A model generated the notes under the pieces. The model made no database searches. It was not told the DNA's origin and was given only the letters and a program-made list of their open reading frames with translations. A DNA stretch of 64,000 nt from positions 3,960,001 through 4,024,000 of the forward strand of contig NZ_OY781981.1 of assembly GCF_963677565.1 (NCBI RefSeq). Direction: 5' to 3'. Positions 1-9,343 of the stretch are shown here, piece after piece. Positions within the stretch are counted from its first letter, which is position 1. Each line of letters starts with the position of its first letter. Both the position numbers and the translations under genes were made by a program. The DNA comes from an uncultured Draconibacterium sp. (GTDB taxonomy: Bacteria; Bacteroidota; Bacteroidia; Bacteroidales; Prolixibacteraceae).

Positions 1-981
1 TGCAGGATCCGGATCCGGAGCAGCCATAGCGGCTTTATGAGAAGCTTTAATTTCAGCTTTTACTTCAGCATCAATTTTATCCAACTCTTCCTCAGTGAAA
101 CGCTCGTAACGTAGTAACAATCTTCGGTATTTTGCCAGCGGATCGTATTCTACCACGTAGTTTCTTTCAGCATCTGAACGATAAAGCAAATGGTCATCAG
201 AGTTGGAGTGCGATCCCATACGCACACAGTTAGCCTGCAGTAATACAGGTTTGCTTTCTTCGATGGCGTAACGTTTGGCTTCTGCCATGGCGTTCATCGA
301 ATCAAAAACATCTTTACCGTTACAGTGTATAATGCGCAGGTTTTTAAATCCTGTAAAGTTATTGGCCACTTTTCGTTGTGCAGTCTGATCTTTTTTAGGT
401 ACCGAAATACCATAACCATTATCCTGAACCACAAAAATTACAGGCAATTCTTCTTTATCGGCACCTGTAATAGCTTCGTAAACGTAACCTTCACTAACCG
501 AAGATTCACCTTGGCTACTAATTGAAACTGCTTTTTCGCCATAGTATTTAATAGCGCGTCCGGTTCCAACAGCGTGCAAGGTGTGGTTTCCTGTCGCCGA
601 CGAAACACTGTGCATGTTCCACTCGGGTTTTGCCAGGTGATTCGACATATGACGACCACCACTCGATGGGTCGGTTGCTTTAGAAATACCGTTTAATATG
701 ATCTCTTCTGATGTCATTCCGCCCGCAAGAGCAGTTAACATATCGCGATAATACATATATAAGTGGTCTTTCTTTTGTTCAAAATTCTGTCCGATAGCCA
801 GCTGAATTCCATCATGACCGGCATAAGGAGCATGGTACGACCAACCAATAGCCTGTTTCAGATAGTTGGGTGCTTTTTCGTCGAGGGCGCGGCCAACTTT
901 CATTAACCGGTACCAACTTTCTAAAGTCTCCTTCGGAGTTTTCTTAATTGTATATTGCTTTGGTACTTTTAAATCCTTCAT
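1..981 (-). CDS. 2-oxoacid dehydrogenase E1 component, partial
   Basis: Thiamine-diphosphate-dependent E1 subunit of a 2-oxoacid (pyruvate or branched-chain) dehydrogenase complex, which decarboxylates the substrate and passes the acyl group to E2 lipoate. The 327 visible codons are open to the window edge, so the 3' part is missing. The alpha-type TPP region is visible: SSQGESSVSEG followed by a downstream DNGYGIS, in place of the commoner GDG...NN. In Bacteroidota this subunit is often an alpha-beta fusion of about 650-800 residues; that the missing part carries the beta half is inference. The ATG lies 6 bases after the E2 stop, so E2 and E1 are one operon. The substrate cannot be decided from sequence alone. 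Confidence 0.93.
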   Translation of the reverse strand, partial: MKDLKVPKQYTIKKTPKETLESWYRLMKVGRALDEKAPNYLKQAIGWSYHAPYAGHDGIQLAIGQNFEQKKDHLYMYYRDMLTALAGGMTSEEIILNGISKATDPSSGGRHMSNHLAKPEWNMHSVSSATGNHTLHAVGTGRAIKYYGEKAVSISSQGESSVSEGYVYEAITGADKEELPVIFVVQDNGYGISVPKKDQTAQRKVANNFTGFKNLRIIHCNGKDVFDSMNAMAEAKRYAIEESKPVLLQANCVRMGSHSNSDDHLLYRSDAERNYVVEYDPLAKYRRLLLRYERFTEEELDKIDAEVKAEIKASHKAAMAAPDPDPA

Positions 982-987
982 AATAAA

Positions 988-2304
988 TTATATTGCGCGG
1001 TTTATATCAAATTGTTCCAGATGATCAGCAATGCGACGCAGGAAAGCTCCTCCCAGTGCACCATCAACAATACGATGGTCGTACGATAACGACAGGTACA
1101 TTTTGTGACGGATTGCAATTACATCGCCGCTTGGAGTCTCCAAAACAGCTGGTTTTTTCTCAATAATTCCTGTTGCCAGAATAGCAACTTGCGGTTGGTT
1201 GATAATTGGTGTTCCGATAATATTTCCGAACGATCCGAAATTGGTAATGGTAAATGTTCCACCCTGAATTTCGGCCGGATCGAGTTTATTATTACGTGCT
1301 GCATCAGCCAGTCGGTTAAGTTCTTTTGTTAAACCAACCAGGTTGCGCTGTTCTGCATTTTTAATAACCGGAACGATAAGGTTTCCATCGGGTTTAGCAA
1401 CAGCAATTCCAACGTTTACATCTTTCTTCAGGATGATCTTGTCACCGTCAACTGATGAATTTACCATTGGGAATTCGGCCAGAGCAGCAGCAACTGCCTC
1501 TGTAAATATTGGCATAAACGTAATTTTATCGCCATATTTTTTCTGGAACGCCTCTTTGTTTTTATTTCTCCACATTACCAGTTCGGTAACATCAGCTTCA
1601 ACCACTGAAGTTACGTGTGGCGAAACTTGTTTCGACATCACCATGTGGTCAGCGATCAGCTTTCTCACACGATCCATCTCAACAACGGTATCGCCGGCTC
1701 CTACTGAAACCGGAGGTGCAACTTTCTTCTCAACAACCGGTGCTGCCGGAGCTGCTGGTTTGCTTTCTGTCTTAGTTGCCGGCTGGGCTGTAGAACTGCC
1801 TCTGTTTTCCAGGTAAGCCATAATGTCTTTTTTCTGAACCCGGCCTCCAACACCCGATCCTTCAATACTTTCCAACTCGTCAAACGAAACATTTTCTTCT
1901 TTAGCAATGGTTTTTACTAAAGGAGAATAGAAACGGTTTGAAAGTTTTCTACTGTCATCAACCGAAGCATCAGTCGTTTCTGCTTTTGCAGGTGCCTCGT
2001 CAGTTGTAGTCTCTGGTTCTGCTTTGCTTTCGGTCGTCTCTGGTTCTGTTTCTTCAACCTCACCATCGAGACTTACAACAGCCAGAACTTCACCAACTGC
2101 AACCAGACTATCTTCCGGATAATTAATTTTTGTGATTACGCCATCAACCGGCGACGGGATCTCTGAATCTACCTTGTCGGTAGCAACTTCGAAGAGCATA
2201 TCATCCTCTTCAATAGTATCTCCCTCTTTTACGAACCATTTAGTAATGGTGCCTTCCTGGATACTTTCGCCCAGTTTAGGCATAACGATATTAAAACTTG
2301 CCAT
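988..2304 (-). CDS. Dihydrolipoamide acyltransferase (E2)
   Basis: 438-residue E2 core of the 2-oxoacid dehydrogenase complex; it carries the acyl group on lipoate and transfers it to CoA. Domain order: lipoyl domain (about 1-80, modified Lys44 in EVATDKVDSE), an acidic Glu/Thr/Ala linker, the E1/E3-binding domain (about 133-170, with GSGVGGRV), an Ala/Pro linker, and the catalytic domain ending in DHRIVDG (His410, Asp414). I start at MASFNIVMPKLGES because lipoyl domains begin this way. An upstream in-frame ATG at 2340 would add 12 residues of no known role. A TATTTTTG element lies 90 bases upstream. First gene of the E2-E1 operon. Confidence 0.95.
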   Translation of the reverse strand: MASFNIVMPKLGESIQEGTITKWFVKEGDTIEEDDMLFEVATDKVDSEIPSPVDGVITKINYPEDSLVAVGEVLAVVSLDGEVEETEPETTESKAEPETTTDEAPAKAETTDASVDDSRKLSNRFYSPLVKTIAKEENVSFDELESIEGSGVGGRVQKKDIMAYLENRGSSTAQPATKTESKPAAPAAPVVEKKVAPPVSVGAGDTVVEMDRVRKLIADHMVMSKQVSPHVTSVVEADVTELVMWRNKNKEAFQKKYGDKITFMPIFTEAVAAALAEFPMVNSSVDGDKIILKKDVNVGIAVAKPDGNLIVPVIKNAEQRNLVGLTKELNRLADAARNNKLDPAEIQGGTFTITNFGSFGNIIGTPIINQPQVAILATGIIEKKPAVLETPSGDVIAIRHKMYLSLSYDHRIVDGALGGAFLRRIADHLEQFDINRAI

Positions 2305-2393
2305 AATAAATACTTTAAATCTTTGTTTTGCTATTTGCACTTAATACAACAGAACTAAAATTGAAATGTTCAGATTGCAATTTTAATTTTGTG

Positions 2394-2401
2394 CAAAAAT
2401 A
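2394..2401 (-). promoter_or_regulatory. Bacteroidota -7 promoter element for E2-E1
   Basis: Reads TATTTTTG on the minus strand, a match to TAnnTTTG, and would give a leader of about 80 bases before the E2 ATG at 2304. No clear -33 TTTG is seen. Confidence 0.45.
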
Positions 2402-2520
2402 GAGTTAAATGTATTTTAACGACGAAAAACGGGGAAAATCGTACTAAAAAGTATTTATCTCAGATAGATTTTATCGAATGACAAAAGTTATATACAGAAA
2501 TGTACAATTACAAATGTATA

Positions 2521-3432
2521 CTACACTTGTAAAGCGCCGATTAATTCACTAGCCGACTGCATATTATGGCGTTTCAGATAATCTTCAATGCCTTCAACAA
2601 TCTTCACCGGAATCATCGGGTCTTTAAATATGGCTGTACCAACCTGCACTATGGAAGCTCCTGCCAGCATAAATTCAATAGCATCGGCAGCATTCATTAT
2701 TCCGCCAATTCCAACAACAGGGATTTTAACAGCATTTGCAACCTGCCAAACCATGCGCAGTGCAATCGGTTTAATTGCCGGACCGGATAATCCGCCAGTT
2801 ATGGTAGATAAAAGAGGTGTTCTTTTTTCAGCATCAATGGCCATTCCCAAAAAGGTATTTACTAATGATACGGCATCCGCCCCCTGTCCTTCTACAGCTT
2901 TGGCAATTTCTGTAATATCGGTAACATTTGGCGACAATTTCACGATCATTGTTTTATCGTAAACTTTACGTACTTCGCGGGTTACCATTTCGGCTCCAGG
3001 GCAGCTCACACCAAAGGCCATTCCGCCTTCCTTCACGTTAGGGCACGAGATATTCAGTTCAATGGCATTTATTTTATCCAGTTCATTAACTTTCTCGGTT
3101 AAAGCAATATAATCCTCAACAGTAGATCCGTTTACATTTATAATCAATTGTGTATCATAGTCAACAATATCAGGATAAATGTTTTCAATAAAGTAATCGA
3201 TGCCTTTATTTTGTAACCCCACAGCATTTAGCATGCCCGACGGGGTTTCCGCCATTCGCGGGTAGTTATTACCATCGCGGTTTTTAAGCGTTGTGCCTTT
3301 CAGAAAATAACCTCCAAGCAAGCCTGGCTCAAAGAATTCAGCTGTTTCGCGTGCAAATCCGCACGTTCCCGAAGCCAGTGTTACCGGATTTTTAAATTCT
3401 ATATCGTGTAATTTTACTTTTAAATCTACCAT
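2521..3432 (-). CDS. pyrD: Dihydroorotate dehydrogenase B, catalytic subunit
   Basis: 303-residue class 1B dihydroorotate dehydrogenase. It oxidises dihydroorotate to orotate in pyrimidine synthesis, using FMN. The family-typical NISCPN carries the catalytic Cys130; class 2 enzymes have Ser here. KLSPNVTDI, NTFLGM and the phosphate-binding GIGGI...GTA segments of the TIM barrel follow in the usual order. The ATG overlaps the last 7 bases of pyrK, which indicates translational coupling. The linked PyrK subunit supports NAD+ as the electron acceptor, as known for class 1B enzymes. Confidence 0.97.
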   Translation of the reverse strand: MVDLKVKLHDIEFKNPVTLASGTCGFARETAEFFEPGLLGGYFLKGTTLKNRDGNNYPRMAETPSGMLNAVGLQNKGIDYFIENIYPDIVDYDTQLIINVNGSTVEDYIALTEKVNELDKINAIELNISCPNVKEGGMAFGVSCPGAEMVTREVRKVYDKTMIVKLSPNVTDITEIAKAVEGQGADAVSLVNTFLGMAIDAEKRTPLLSTITGGLSGPAIKPIALRMVWQVANAVKIPVVGIGGIMNAADAIEFMLAGASIVQVGTAIFKDPMIPVKIVEGIEDYLKRHNMQSASELIGALQV

Positions 3433-4202
3433 TTTAAATCATTAATGTTAAACACCGGACCATCAGTACAAACACATTGGTTTCCTTTGTTTGTGGGCTC
3501 TATACAACACAAACAAACACCAAATCCACAGGCCATAAGATTTTCGAGCGACACTTCGCAAAATACGTTCGCTGCTTTTGCCTCTTTTGCAATGGCCCGC
3601 ATCATTCCATCCGGACCGCAAGCGTATATTTTACTGTAGGATTTTAAGTTATTGGTGAATACCGAATGCTGCGTTACAAATCCCTTTTCACCCAACGAAC
3701 CATCCTCAGAAGCATAATGTAAATTCGCATACTTTTTATAGTTATCTACATTTATGTGATCTTCTTTTGATCGTGCTCCCAGTAAAATGTCAACATTCTC
3801 TACCGGTAAACCTGATTCTTTTGCTAAGAAAAGCATTGGCGCAACACCACTTCCACCACCAATTAACAAGATCTTATCGTCTGCAGACGGATACGTAAAG
3901 GTTTTTCCCAGTGGATAAACCATACTGAGCTTACTACCAGCTTTAATTTCCGTTAGTTTACGCGATCCCCGCCCAAGTATTTTAACGATCATCGAGATAA
4001 CATTCTTCTCGTAATCTACTTCAAACACTGAAAAAGGCCGGCGAAGAAAGATCTCTTCAGCTTCCCTAATTTCAATATTTACAAATTGTCCTGGTTTTAT
4101 CTCCGGAAGTTCAGTTTCCGATTGTACTTTGATAAGAAAGTTTGTAGCGTTTAGCGCACTATTTTCAATTACGTTGAATTCTTTGACAAACTTTTTTGGC
4201 AT
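3426..4202 (-). CDS. pyrK: Dihydroorotate dehydrogenase B, electron transfer subunit
   Basis: 258-residue iron-sulfur flavoprotein that moves electrons from the PyrD FMN to NAD+. The N-terminal ferredoxin-reductase-like FAD barrel has RRPFSVF. The NAD-binding half has GGGSGVAPM and YACGPDGMM. The C-terminal 2Fe-2S ligands are in the Cys cluster MACGFGVCLCC...CVCTDGPVF. Length and order match PyrK. It is the first gene of a pyrK-pyrD pair, and a minus-strand TATCTTTG lies about 18 bases upstream, giving a very short leader. Confidence 0.97.
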   Translation of the reverse strand: MPKKFVKEFNVIENSALNATNFLIKVQSETELPEIKPGQFVNIEIREAEEIFLRRPFSVFEVDYEKNVISMIVKILGRGSRKLTEIKAGSKLSMVYPLGKTFTYPSADDKILLIGGGSGVAPMLFLAKESGLPVENVDILLGARSKEDHINVDNYKKYANLHYASEDGSLGEKGFVTQHSVFTNNLKSYSKIYACGPDGMMRAIAKEAKAANVFCEVSLENLMACGFGVCLCCIEPTNKGNQCVCTDGPVFNINDLKW

Positions 4203-4219
4203 GTATTCTGATTTTGCCG

Positions 4220-4227
4220 CAAAGATA
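4220..4227 (-). promoter_or_regulatory. -7 promoter element for pyrK-pyrD
   Basis: TATCTTTG on the minus strand matches TAnnTTTG. Transcription would start about 10 bases before the pyrK ATG. Confidence 0.5.
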
Positions 4228-4267
4228 ATAGAATAATTATTGATTTTAATGTGGAGATTGTATACAA

Positions 4268-4296
4268 AAAGAAAAGACCGTTGAATAACGGCCTTC
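4268..4296 (-). terminator. Hairpin terminator upstream of pyrK
   Basis: AAGACCGTT / AACGGCCTT (one G-U pair) with a GAAT loop, followed on the minus strand by TTCTTTTTG. It lies upstream of the pyrK promoter and would insulate the pyr pair from minus-strand transcription arriving from the XRE gene. Confidence 0.5.
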
Positions 4297-4441
4297 TATG
4301 TAATATTTAAATTAGGTAAAAAATAAGGGTCTTTGTTTATATTTGTACAAATGTATTAATATATTTTACATTTCCAAAATAATATTTTACTTTTTTACTA
4401 CCAAATGTATTTCGTAAACACATACCGCTATAAACCAGAAA

Positions 4442-4463
4442 TGGCCACTATTTCTAGTGGCCA
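4442..4463. repeat. Perfect inverted repeat TGGCCACTA-TTTC-TAGTGGCCA
   Basis: Nine-bp perfect arms with a four-base loop. Outer arms CCAGAA (4435-4440) and TTCTGG (4470-4475) extend the structure. It is GC-richer than its surroundings and has no T-run, so it is not a standard terminator. Function unknown. Confidence 0.6.
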
Positions 4464-4708
4464 AGCGACTTCTGGATTTATCAACTTAAATTGGGTTTGT
4501 AAATTGAATCTATATTGTTTTAATCATCCTGTCGTATTGTTGTTTACTTTTGTTGTTACAAATATGAAGACAATAATTCACATATGCAAACGTTTTTAAA
4601 ATTATTTTTGTAGAAAGTTTACTTTTGTGTAGAAACCTCATGAATATAAGCAGATTGCGGGTGTTACAGATATGAATTACAAAAGTATATTTTATGAATT
4701 TACATATA

Positions 4709-4745
4709 AACAAAAGAGGACCGTAATTTTACAGCCCTCTTTGTT
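4709..4745. terminator. Bidirectional terminator-like hairpin
   Basis: AACAAA-a-GAGG pairs with CCTC-TTTGTT (10 bp, one bulged A). It is A-rich on one side and T-rich on the other, and lies about 220 bases after the stop of the XRE regulator on the minus strand. Confidence 0.4.
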
Positions 4746-4965
4746 ACTCTGGTTTAACCACCGCTTGGAGGCCAAATACCTTTTAGTAAAAACGATTACA
4801 ATTCTCTACAACATATAATATACAAATGTTTTTATTCTATTTATTATTAAAACTATCCGGTTAAATTCTTTCAATAACTATTTAGGATCGTGTAAAGCTT
4901 TCTGCTCATAAGTGCTATTCTATATAATATTAACTACCAGCACCAATTATTATCCTTAAAGCTTC

Positions 4966-5382
4966 TTAGCGTTGTTTATATATATTAAATGTACCATCAC
5001 GGTATATAATAACCATTTTGTCGATCTTACTATCTGGCGCCGTCATTGATCTTTCAATATTCTCCTCAGGAATAACATTCTTCGTTATTGGTTTCTCAGT
5101 TAAAGGCTGCTGTTTTATAGTTTCTTCAACTATTGGTAGCTTTTGTTGCGGAGTACTAGCTACTGATACTTGTCCACTAAACATATCTCCCTCACCTGTT
5201 AGTAACCAGCGAGCGTTTAAATCAGGGAATTCCAGTAGCAACTTCTCAATGAATGAAGCACCTGGTTTATTTCTACCATTAAGAATATGTGAGATATTAG
5301 ATCGTTGCACATCCAGAACAGCAGCCAGTTCACCGGCTGAGATCCCTTTTGCTTCGATAAAATTTTTAATTCGGTCTTTCAT
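4966..5382 (-). CDS. XRE-family helix-turn-helix regulator
   Basis: 138-residue DNA-binding protein. Residues about 1-70 form an XRE/Cro-type helix-turn-helix (KGISAGELAAVLDVQRSNIS, then HILNGRNKPG), followed by NARWLLTGEGDMF, a phrase common in phage-repressor-like regulators of Bacteroidota. The C-terminal half is Gln/Thr/Pro-rich and has no peptidase. I start at MKDRIKNF; an ATG nine codons upstream (5409) adds MYLHNTLHK with no homology value. It stands alone, with no phage genes nearby. Target unknown. Confidence 0.85.
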   Translation of the reverse strand: MKDRIKNFIEAKGISAGELAAVLDVQRSNISHILNGRNKPGASFIEKLLLEFPDLNARWLLTGEGDMFSGQVSVASTPQQKLPIVEETIKQQPLTEKPITKNVIPEENIERSMTAPDSKIDKMVIIYRDGTFNIYKQR

Positions 5383-6361
5383 TTTATGCAGTGTGTTGTG
5401 AAGATACATTTGTCATGCGTCCAACAGACTTCGTGTATACTTCAAAAACAAATGTAAATATTCTTTTCGAATTTAACAACTACTTTTTACTAAATGTAAA
5501 TTCAACAGATACTTCAGAATCACCAAAACAATGAAACATATATCTTTAGATAATATCCGTATATGGCTGATAATCAACATTTAAAAGCATTCATATTTCT
5601 CAAAAGTACACAAGGAAACGATTACATACGATTAAATAGATATATTACTATAGATAAACTCCATAATGGACTGAATAACTGATTATAAAACATTATTACA
5701 AGGTATGTATATTTATACATTTACAGCTTTCATGATAATTTTCTACTTTGTATAAATTGGTTATATTTATTTAAACACCACCCTCCTATTTAGTTACATA
5801 TATATAATTCAGGTATTATATTTATTTAATTAAATAAACCATTTACTGTATTCTTAATTTCATACACACAACATATGTAACAAGCAGAAAAATAGAGGCA
5901 TGTAACATATGTATATACTGTAGTTAAATGCATTTTTACATTTCTATTTATTTTATAAAGTCATTTGTAAATTTTACAAGAGTACACTGCGATCCTGTAA
6001 CATTACTATCGAGATTTGTAATTTGATTATCGACTGGTTAAACTTTTTTACTACCAATTAGAAAAGTTTTAATTTTCTATCCTAATAAATTGAAAAGACT
6101 CCTGTCCTCTCACAATTTATGTTTTTGTGAAAAATGTCGTAAATATTTACGTAGAATTACACATAAACGGAAGTCAGTTGAATTCTCAGACGCTTAAGAA
6201 AGGCTATATTGCTCGATAAGTCACATGTATTTAACAACTTAACTCAAAATAATATGATTTAGAAATGCTGATCAACTAGAGAAAAATGACCTTAAATCTA
6301 AATTTTTGAATACTATTTCGTCAAAAGCTAAAATCTTTGATCTGTTAATTCTTAAATTTAG
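5383..6361. other. AT-rich stretch without a gene
   Basis: About 980 bases, very AT-rich, with stops in all frames. It contains the XRE promoter and several A/T palindromes, for example TTTATTTAATTAAATAAA (5821-5838) and TTGTAAA-T-TTTACAA (5965-5979). Nothing coding or RNA-like was recognised. Confidence 0.6.
5449..5456 (-). promoter_or_regulatory. -7 promoter element for the XRE regulator
   Basis: TACATTTG on the minus strand, with GTTG (5477-5480) 20 bases further upstream at the -33 position. The word AAATGTAAAT occurs both here (5451-5460) and again near 5494, and could be an autoregulatory site. Confidence 0.5.
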
Positions 6362-9244
6362 CTATAACGAATTAAAATCAACAGATAGTAAGAAATCGAA
6401 ACCGACATCTTCGAGTTCTTTAAGGTAGGATGCTCTGACTCCTATTTTAACAGGAGCATAAAATCTTAAGAAATTAACATCACCTAATAATTCTACACCA
6501 TACGACGATATATCTGCATCAAATTTTGCAGGAACATCTCCACCATGATAACTTCCTTTTAGGTTTGCGTAATCGGCAAAAATGGTTGCACTTATCCTCC
6601 GCACATATGTCAATCCGCCAATACTTAAATCGGGATTAATAAGTGGTAGTGCATAATTTAGCGATAAGGACTGCAATTGTTCGGTTTCTATTTTTGTCCA
6701 TCCCCTGGGAAAACGAACGGCATCAGAAAATCCAAAGAAATTTCCGGAGGTTTTATCTTGTATACCTCCGTACAAACGTATTCCATGATTTTTTAAAAAG
6801 CCGGGAAGATAAACATTAGAAGCAGCAGCATACAATTTCCCCATCTCGTCCGACTGCCATGGCGAGTGGCGTATATTCCCCTCGATAGAAAATCCAAAAT
6901 CGGGATATATATCCTGATGGCTTCTGCGCAACAGCTGATAGTAGTAGAGTCGATATGAAATAGAATGATAGTTGCCCGCATTAAATTCATCCGGAGTCGA
7001 TTTCTCCTTACCGTAATGTGCCATTTGATAATCAACCTCAGGTTGTAACAAACGGGAATATGCTCCCCTGGACAAATTTAACGGAATCCGCATATTGGCA
7101 CTCAATGTCGTTTCATTCCATTTATAATTTTCGAGTGTGGTGTCGCGACGAACTATCTCGTCATTTTCATCACGATATTCCTTAATCAGCCAATACTGCG
7201 AAGCGCGTTTACCTCCGGTTACCTCTAAATCAAAAACAGGAAACCATCCTTTATACGTATACTTTCCATAAAAATGTCCTGTTTTTTCGCTGGTGTCCCA
7301 CTTATAACCCAAAGTGGTAAATGCAGTTCCCAGTTTATTTTGAGACATCAAACTTACACCAGGCAAAAACTCATAATTATCAGGATCGACAAAAACAGGT
7401 GCCCAACTATGAAAGTTGAAAAGATGCTTTGGTTTGCTATACGCCTTTGTTTCATACTGAATTGTGGTGTCAATACCGGTAAAATCAACTATTCCAGGTT
7501 CTTGCTTTTGCATTGAATTTGCCAATGTCCAACTGCCTGGACCAATCGTGTTGATCGGATCAGTATGTTCGGGTTGAAATTCCAGTATACGAAAACCATT
7601 TCCAGTGTAATCACTTATTGCAATAGTGCCATTTTGTTGAATAGCAGGATAAGCGGTATCGAAACGAGGGGCGTATAATCGATTAATTTCAGCGCTTTTG
7701 AGGTTGTAAACGTAAAGTGCATTTTTACCAGAATAGCTGCTGATGAAATATAAGCTGTCTCCGGAAATCTGCAACTGTTTTATCTCTCCCAATTCGGTTC
7801 CCGGAAACAAAGTTTGTTCCTCATTTTGCAGATTCACTTTTGCTATTCGTTTTCCATTTTCGTCTAGAAGTACAAAAATCAATTCATGTTGATTGAGCCA
7901 AACCGGAGTAAATAAAGTATTATTATCTTTTGTTTGATAACGGTATTTCATTTTACCACTTGCAATATCATACACCGTGAGATAATTGTGATTTGAGAAA
8001 TCGGTTTCAACAACTGCCACTTCTTTCAAATTAGGAGAAAGTACCGGGGCAAACGCTTTGAATTCGGGAGAAACAGAATACATTTTTTTTGAATTAGCGT
8101 TAAAGATTCTTATACGCGAAAGCCCACTGTGCGACCAGCGAAGATCGGGTATCTTTTCTGCCCAAACAGCCCATTCTCCCCTAAAACTTACTGATTCTTC
8201 AAAAATAATTCCTGGAGTGATCAACTTCTTCTCAGTACCACTTTTTTTGTTGATTACAACAAAACAGGGAACAACATTTAATCCGGTTTTGTAGGCAATC
8301 AGTTCATCATCGTTCAGCCAGTGTTTGTACAAATAATTGGTATACGTCTTGTTTTTTACCGAGAGTTGTGTTGATGGAGTACCTTCAAATTGTGCATCAA
8401 TATTTTTCCATCCGGTTGCCAGGCTATCGAATATCGATTCGTAAAGTTCAACCTTTCCGAAACCGGTTTCCAGTTTTAGCGCTTTGTTAAAAGGAGTTAT
8501 TGAAAATGGCTTTGTCCCTACTCTTTTCATGGCCTTTTCCCACATATCGCTGCCATAACGTTCTCTTGAATTAGCCACCAAGTAGTACCCCAGTTTATAA
8601 TGATTGGGAACGTAATCTTTGTAGGAGCCGAGGTAAGCTTTATCGTACGAGAATATATTGTTGTCGACAACCTGTGCCTGATGTTCCATCAGGAAAGAAG
8701 GAAAACGTCCACGTCCGTAATTGCCTAATGCAGTTTCAGTTACCACAGCATCGCCCTCAATAAACCACCACGGTAGATAAGCTCCGAACAACAGGGCTGT
8801 TCCCTGCTCACCTAAAATAATTTTGATAAGTTTTGGTAAATCAGAATTCAACTTATCGATTTGCACCACATGACGAAATTCGTGCAAAGCCAATTGTTCC
8901 AGCCAGTCTTGTGGATAAATTGACTGACGAGGTGTAGTATAAAACTCCGACCTCTTTGGTGCGTAAGCCACCAAACCATTCGATTGTACCGTTTGCGTGT
9001 GAAGAATTACCGAAATTTTTTCCGGATTGTGTTTTAACGAGTAGCTTCCAAAATCGTAAACCATTTCCAGTTTTTGTGCCAAAATCTGTGCCTGCTCTTC
9101 GTAATAATCAGGGTATATTAATTGAAAGTTCGCAGTATTAATTTGTCGCCATTTCAACGACGCCGGATCCTGCCCCGTATCGAAATACTGAGCCCGCCCA
9201 ATAAAACTGGCCAATACAAAAACCAAAAGAAGTAGTTTCTTCAT
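6362..9244 (-). CDS. Secreted metalloprotease / beta-propeller / outer-membrane barrel fusion
   Basis: 960 residues after choosing MKKLLLLVFVLASFIGRAQ, a clean signal peptide; an in-frame ATG ten codons upstream is unlikely. Residues about 20-285 look like a gluzincin-type zinc peptidase: His121-Glu122-Phe-Arg-His125 (HEFRH) and FIEGDA with Glu163 as probable third ligand. Residues about 290-620 contain repeated beta-propeller-like phrases (SRIRIFNANSKK, YDIASGKMKYRY, LYVYNLKSAEINRLYAP). The last 330 residues alternate hydrophobic and aromatic residues, as in an outer-membrane beta-barrel. The module order is read from sequence; barrel insertion and proteolysis are inference. Substrate unknown. 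It lies downstream of the membrane-protein gene but is separated from it by a terminator. Confidence 0.8.
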   Translation of the reverse strand: MKKLLLLVFVLASFIGRAQYFDTGQDPASLKWRQINTANFQLIYPDYYEEQAQILAQKLEMVYDFGSYSLKHNPEKISVILHTQTVQSNGLVAYAPKRSEFYTTPRQSIYPQDWLEQLALHEFRHVVQIDKLNSDLPKLIKIILGEQGTALLFGAYLPWWFIEGDAVVTETALGNYGRGRFPSFLMEHQAQVVDNNIFSYDKAYLGSYKDYVPNHYKLGYYLVANSRERYGSDMWEKAMKRVGTKPFSITPFNKALKLETGFGKVELYESIFDSLATGWKNIDAQFEGTPSTQLSVKNKTYTNYLYKHWLNDDELIAYKTGLNVVPCFVVINKKSGTEKKLITPGIIFEESVSFRGEWAVWAEKIPDLRWSHSGLSRIRIFNANSKKMYSVSPEFKAFAPVLSPNLKEVAVVETDFSNHNYLTVYDIASGKMKYRYQTKDNNTLFTPVWLNQHELIFVLLDENGKRIAKVNLQNEEQTLFPGTELGEIKQLQISGDSLYFISSYSGKNALYVYNLKSAEINRLYAPRFDTAYPAIQQNGTIAISDYTGNGFRILEFQPEHTDPINTIGPGSWTLANSMQKQEPGIVDFTGIDTTIQYETKAYSKPKHLFNFHSWAPVFVDPDNYEFLPGVSLMSQNKLGTAFTTLGYKWDTSEKTGHFYGKYTYKGWFPVFDLEVTGGKRASQYWLIKEYRDENDEIVRRDTTLENYKWNETTLSANMRIPLNLSRGAYSRLLQPEVDYQMAHYGKEKSTPDEFNAGNYHSISYRLYYYQLLRRSHQDIYPDFGFSIEGNIRHSPWQSDEMGKLYAAASNVYLPGFLKNHGIRLYGGIQDKTSGNFFGFSDAVRFPRGWTKIETEQLQSLSLNYALPLINPDLSIGGLTYVRRISATIFADYANLKGSYHGGDVPAKFDADISSYGVELLGDVNFLRFYAPVKIGVRASYLKELEDVGFDFLLSVDFNSL

Positions 9245-9291
9245 TTTATTATGGAATGAAATGCCAAAATACACAAACGAAATAAGATATA

Positions 9292-9320
9292 AACAAAAAG
9301 CCCAGAAAAATCCGGGCTCC
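9292..9320 (-). terminator. Rho-independent terminator after the membrane protein gene
   Basis: On the minus strand AGCCCGG-attttt-CTGGGCT is followed by TTTTTG, directly downstream of the stop at 9344. Confidence 0.75.
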
Positions 9321-9343
9321 TGCGCTTGAACTTGTTTTGTTTT

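Larger units (their letters stand above)
4203..4965. other. Gene-poor AT-rich region with three hairpins
   Basis: There is no convincing gene; two ORFs of about 65 codons lie here on opposite strands and look random. It holds the pyrK promoter, two terminator-like hairpins (4274-4295 and 4709-4745), and a perfect 9-bp inverted repeat with a 4-base loop (4442-4463) enclosed by an outer CCAGAA/TTCTGG pair. Confidence 0.6.

Noticed and set aside
2509..4356. TACAAATGTA at 2509-2518 and 4347-4356, matching the classical BlaI operator
   Set aside because: The same word arises from the TACATTTG-type promoter element on the minus strand, and the sites are 10 kb from the BlaI gene, which has its own distinct repeats.
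4405..4713. Two small ORFs of 64 and 67 codons on opposite strands
   Set aside because: They overlap each other and one overlaps the 4442-4463 hairpin. Composition is AT-random, with no start context and no recognisable protein.
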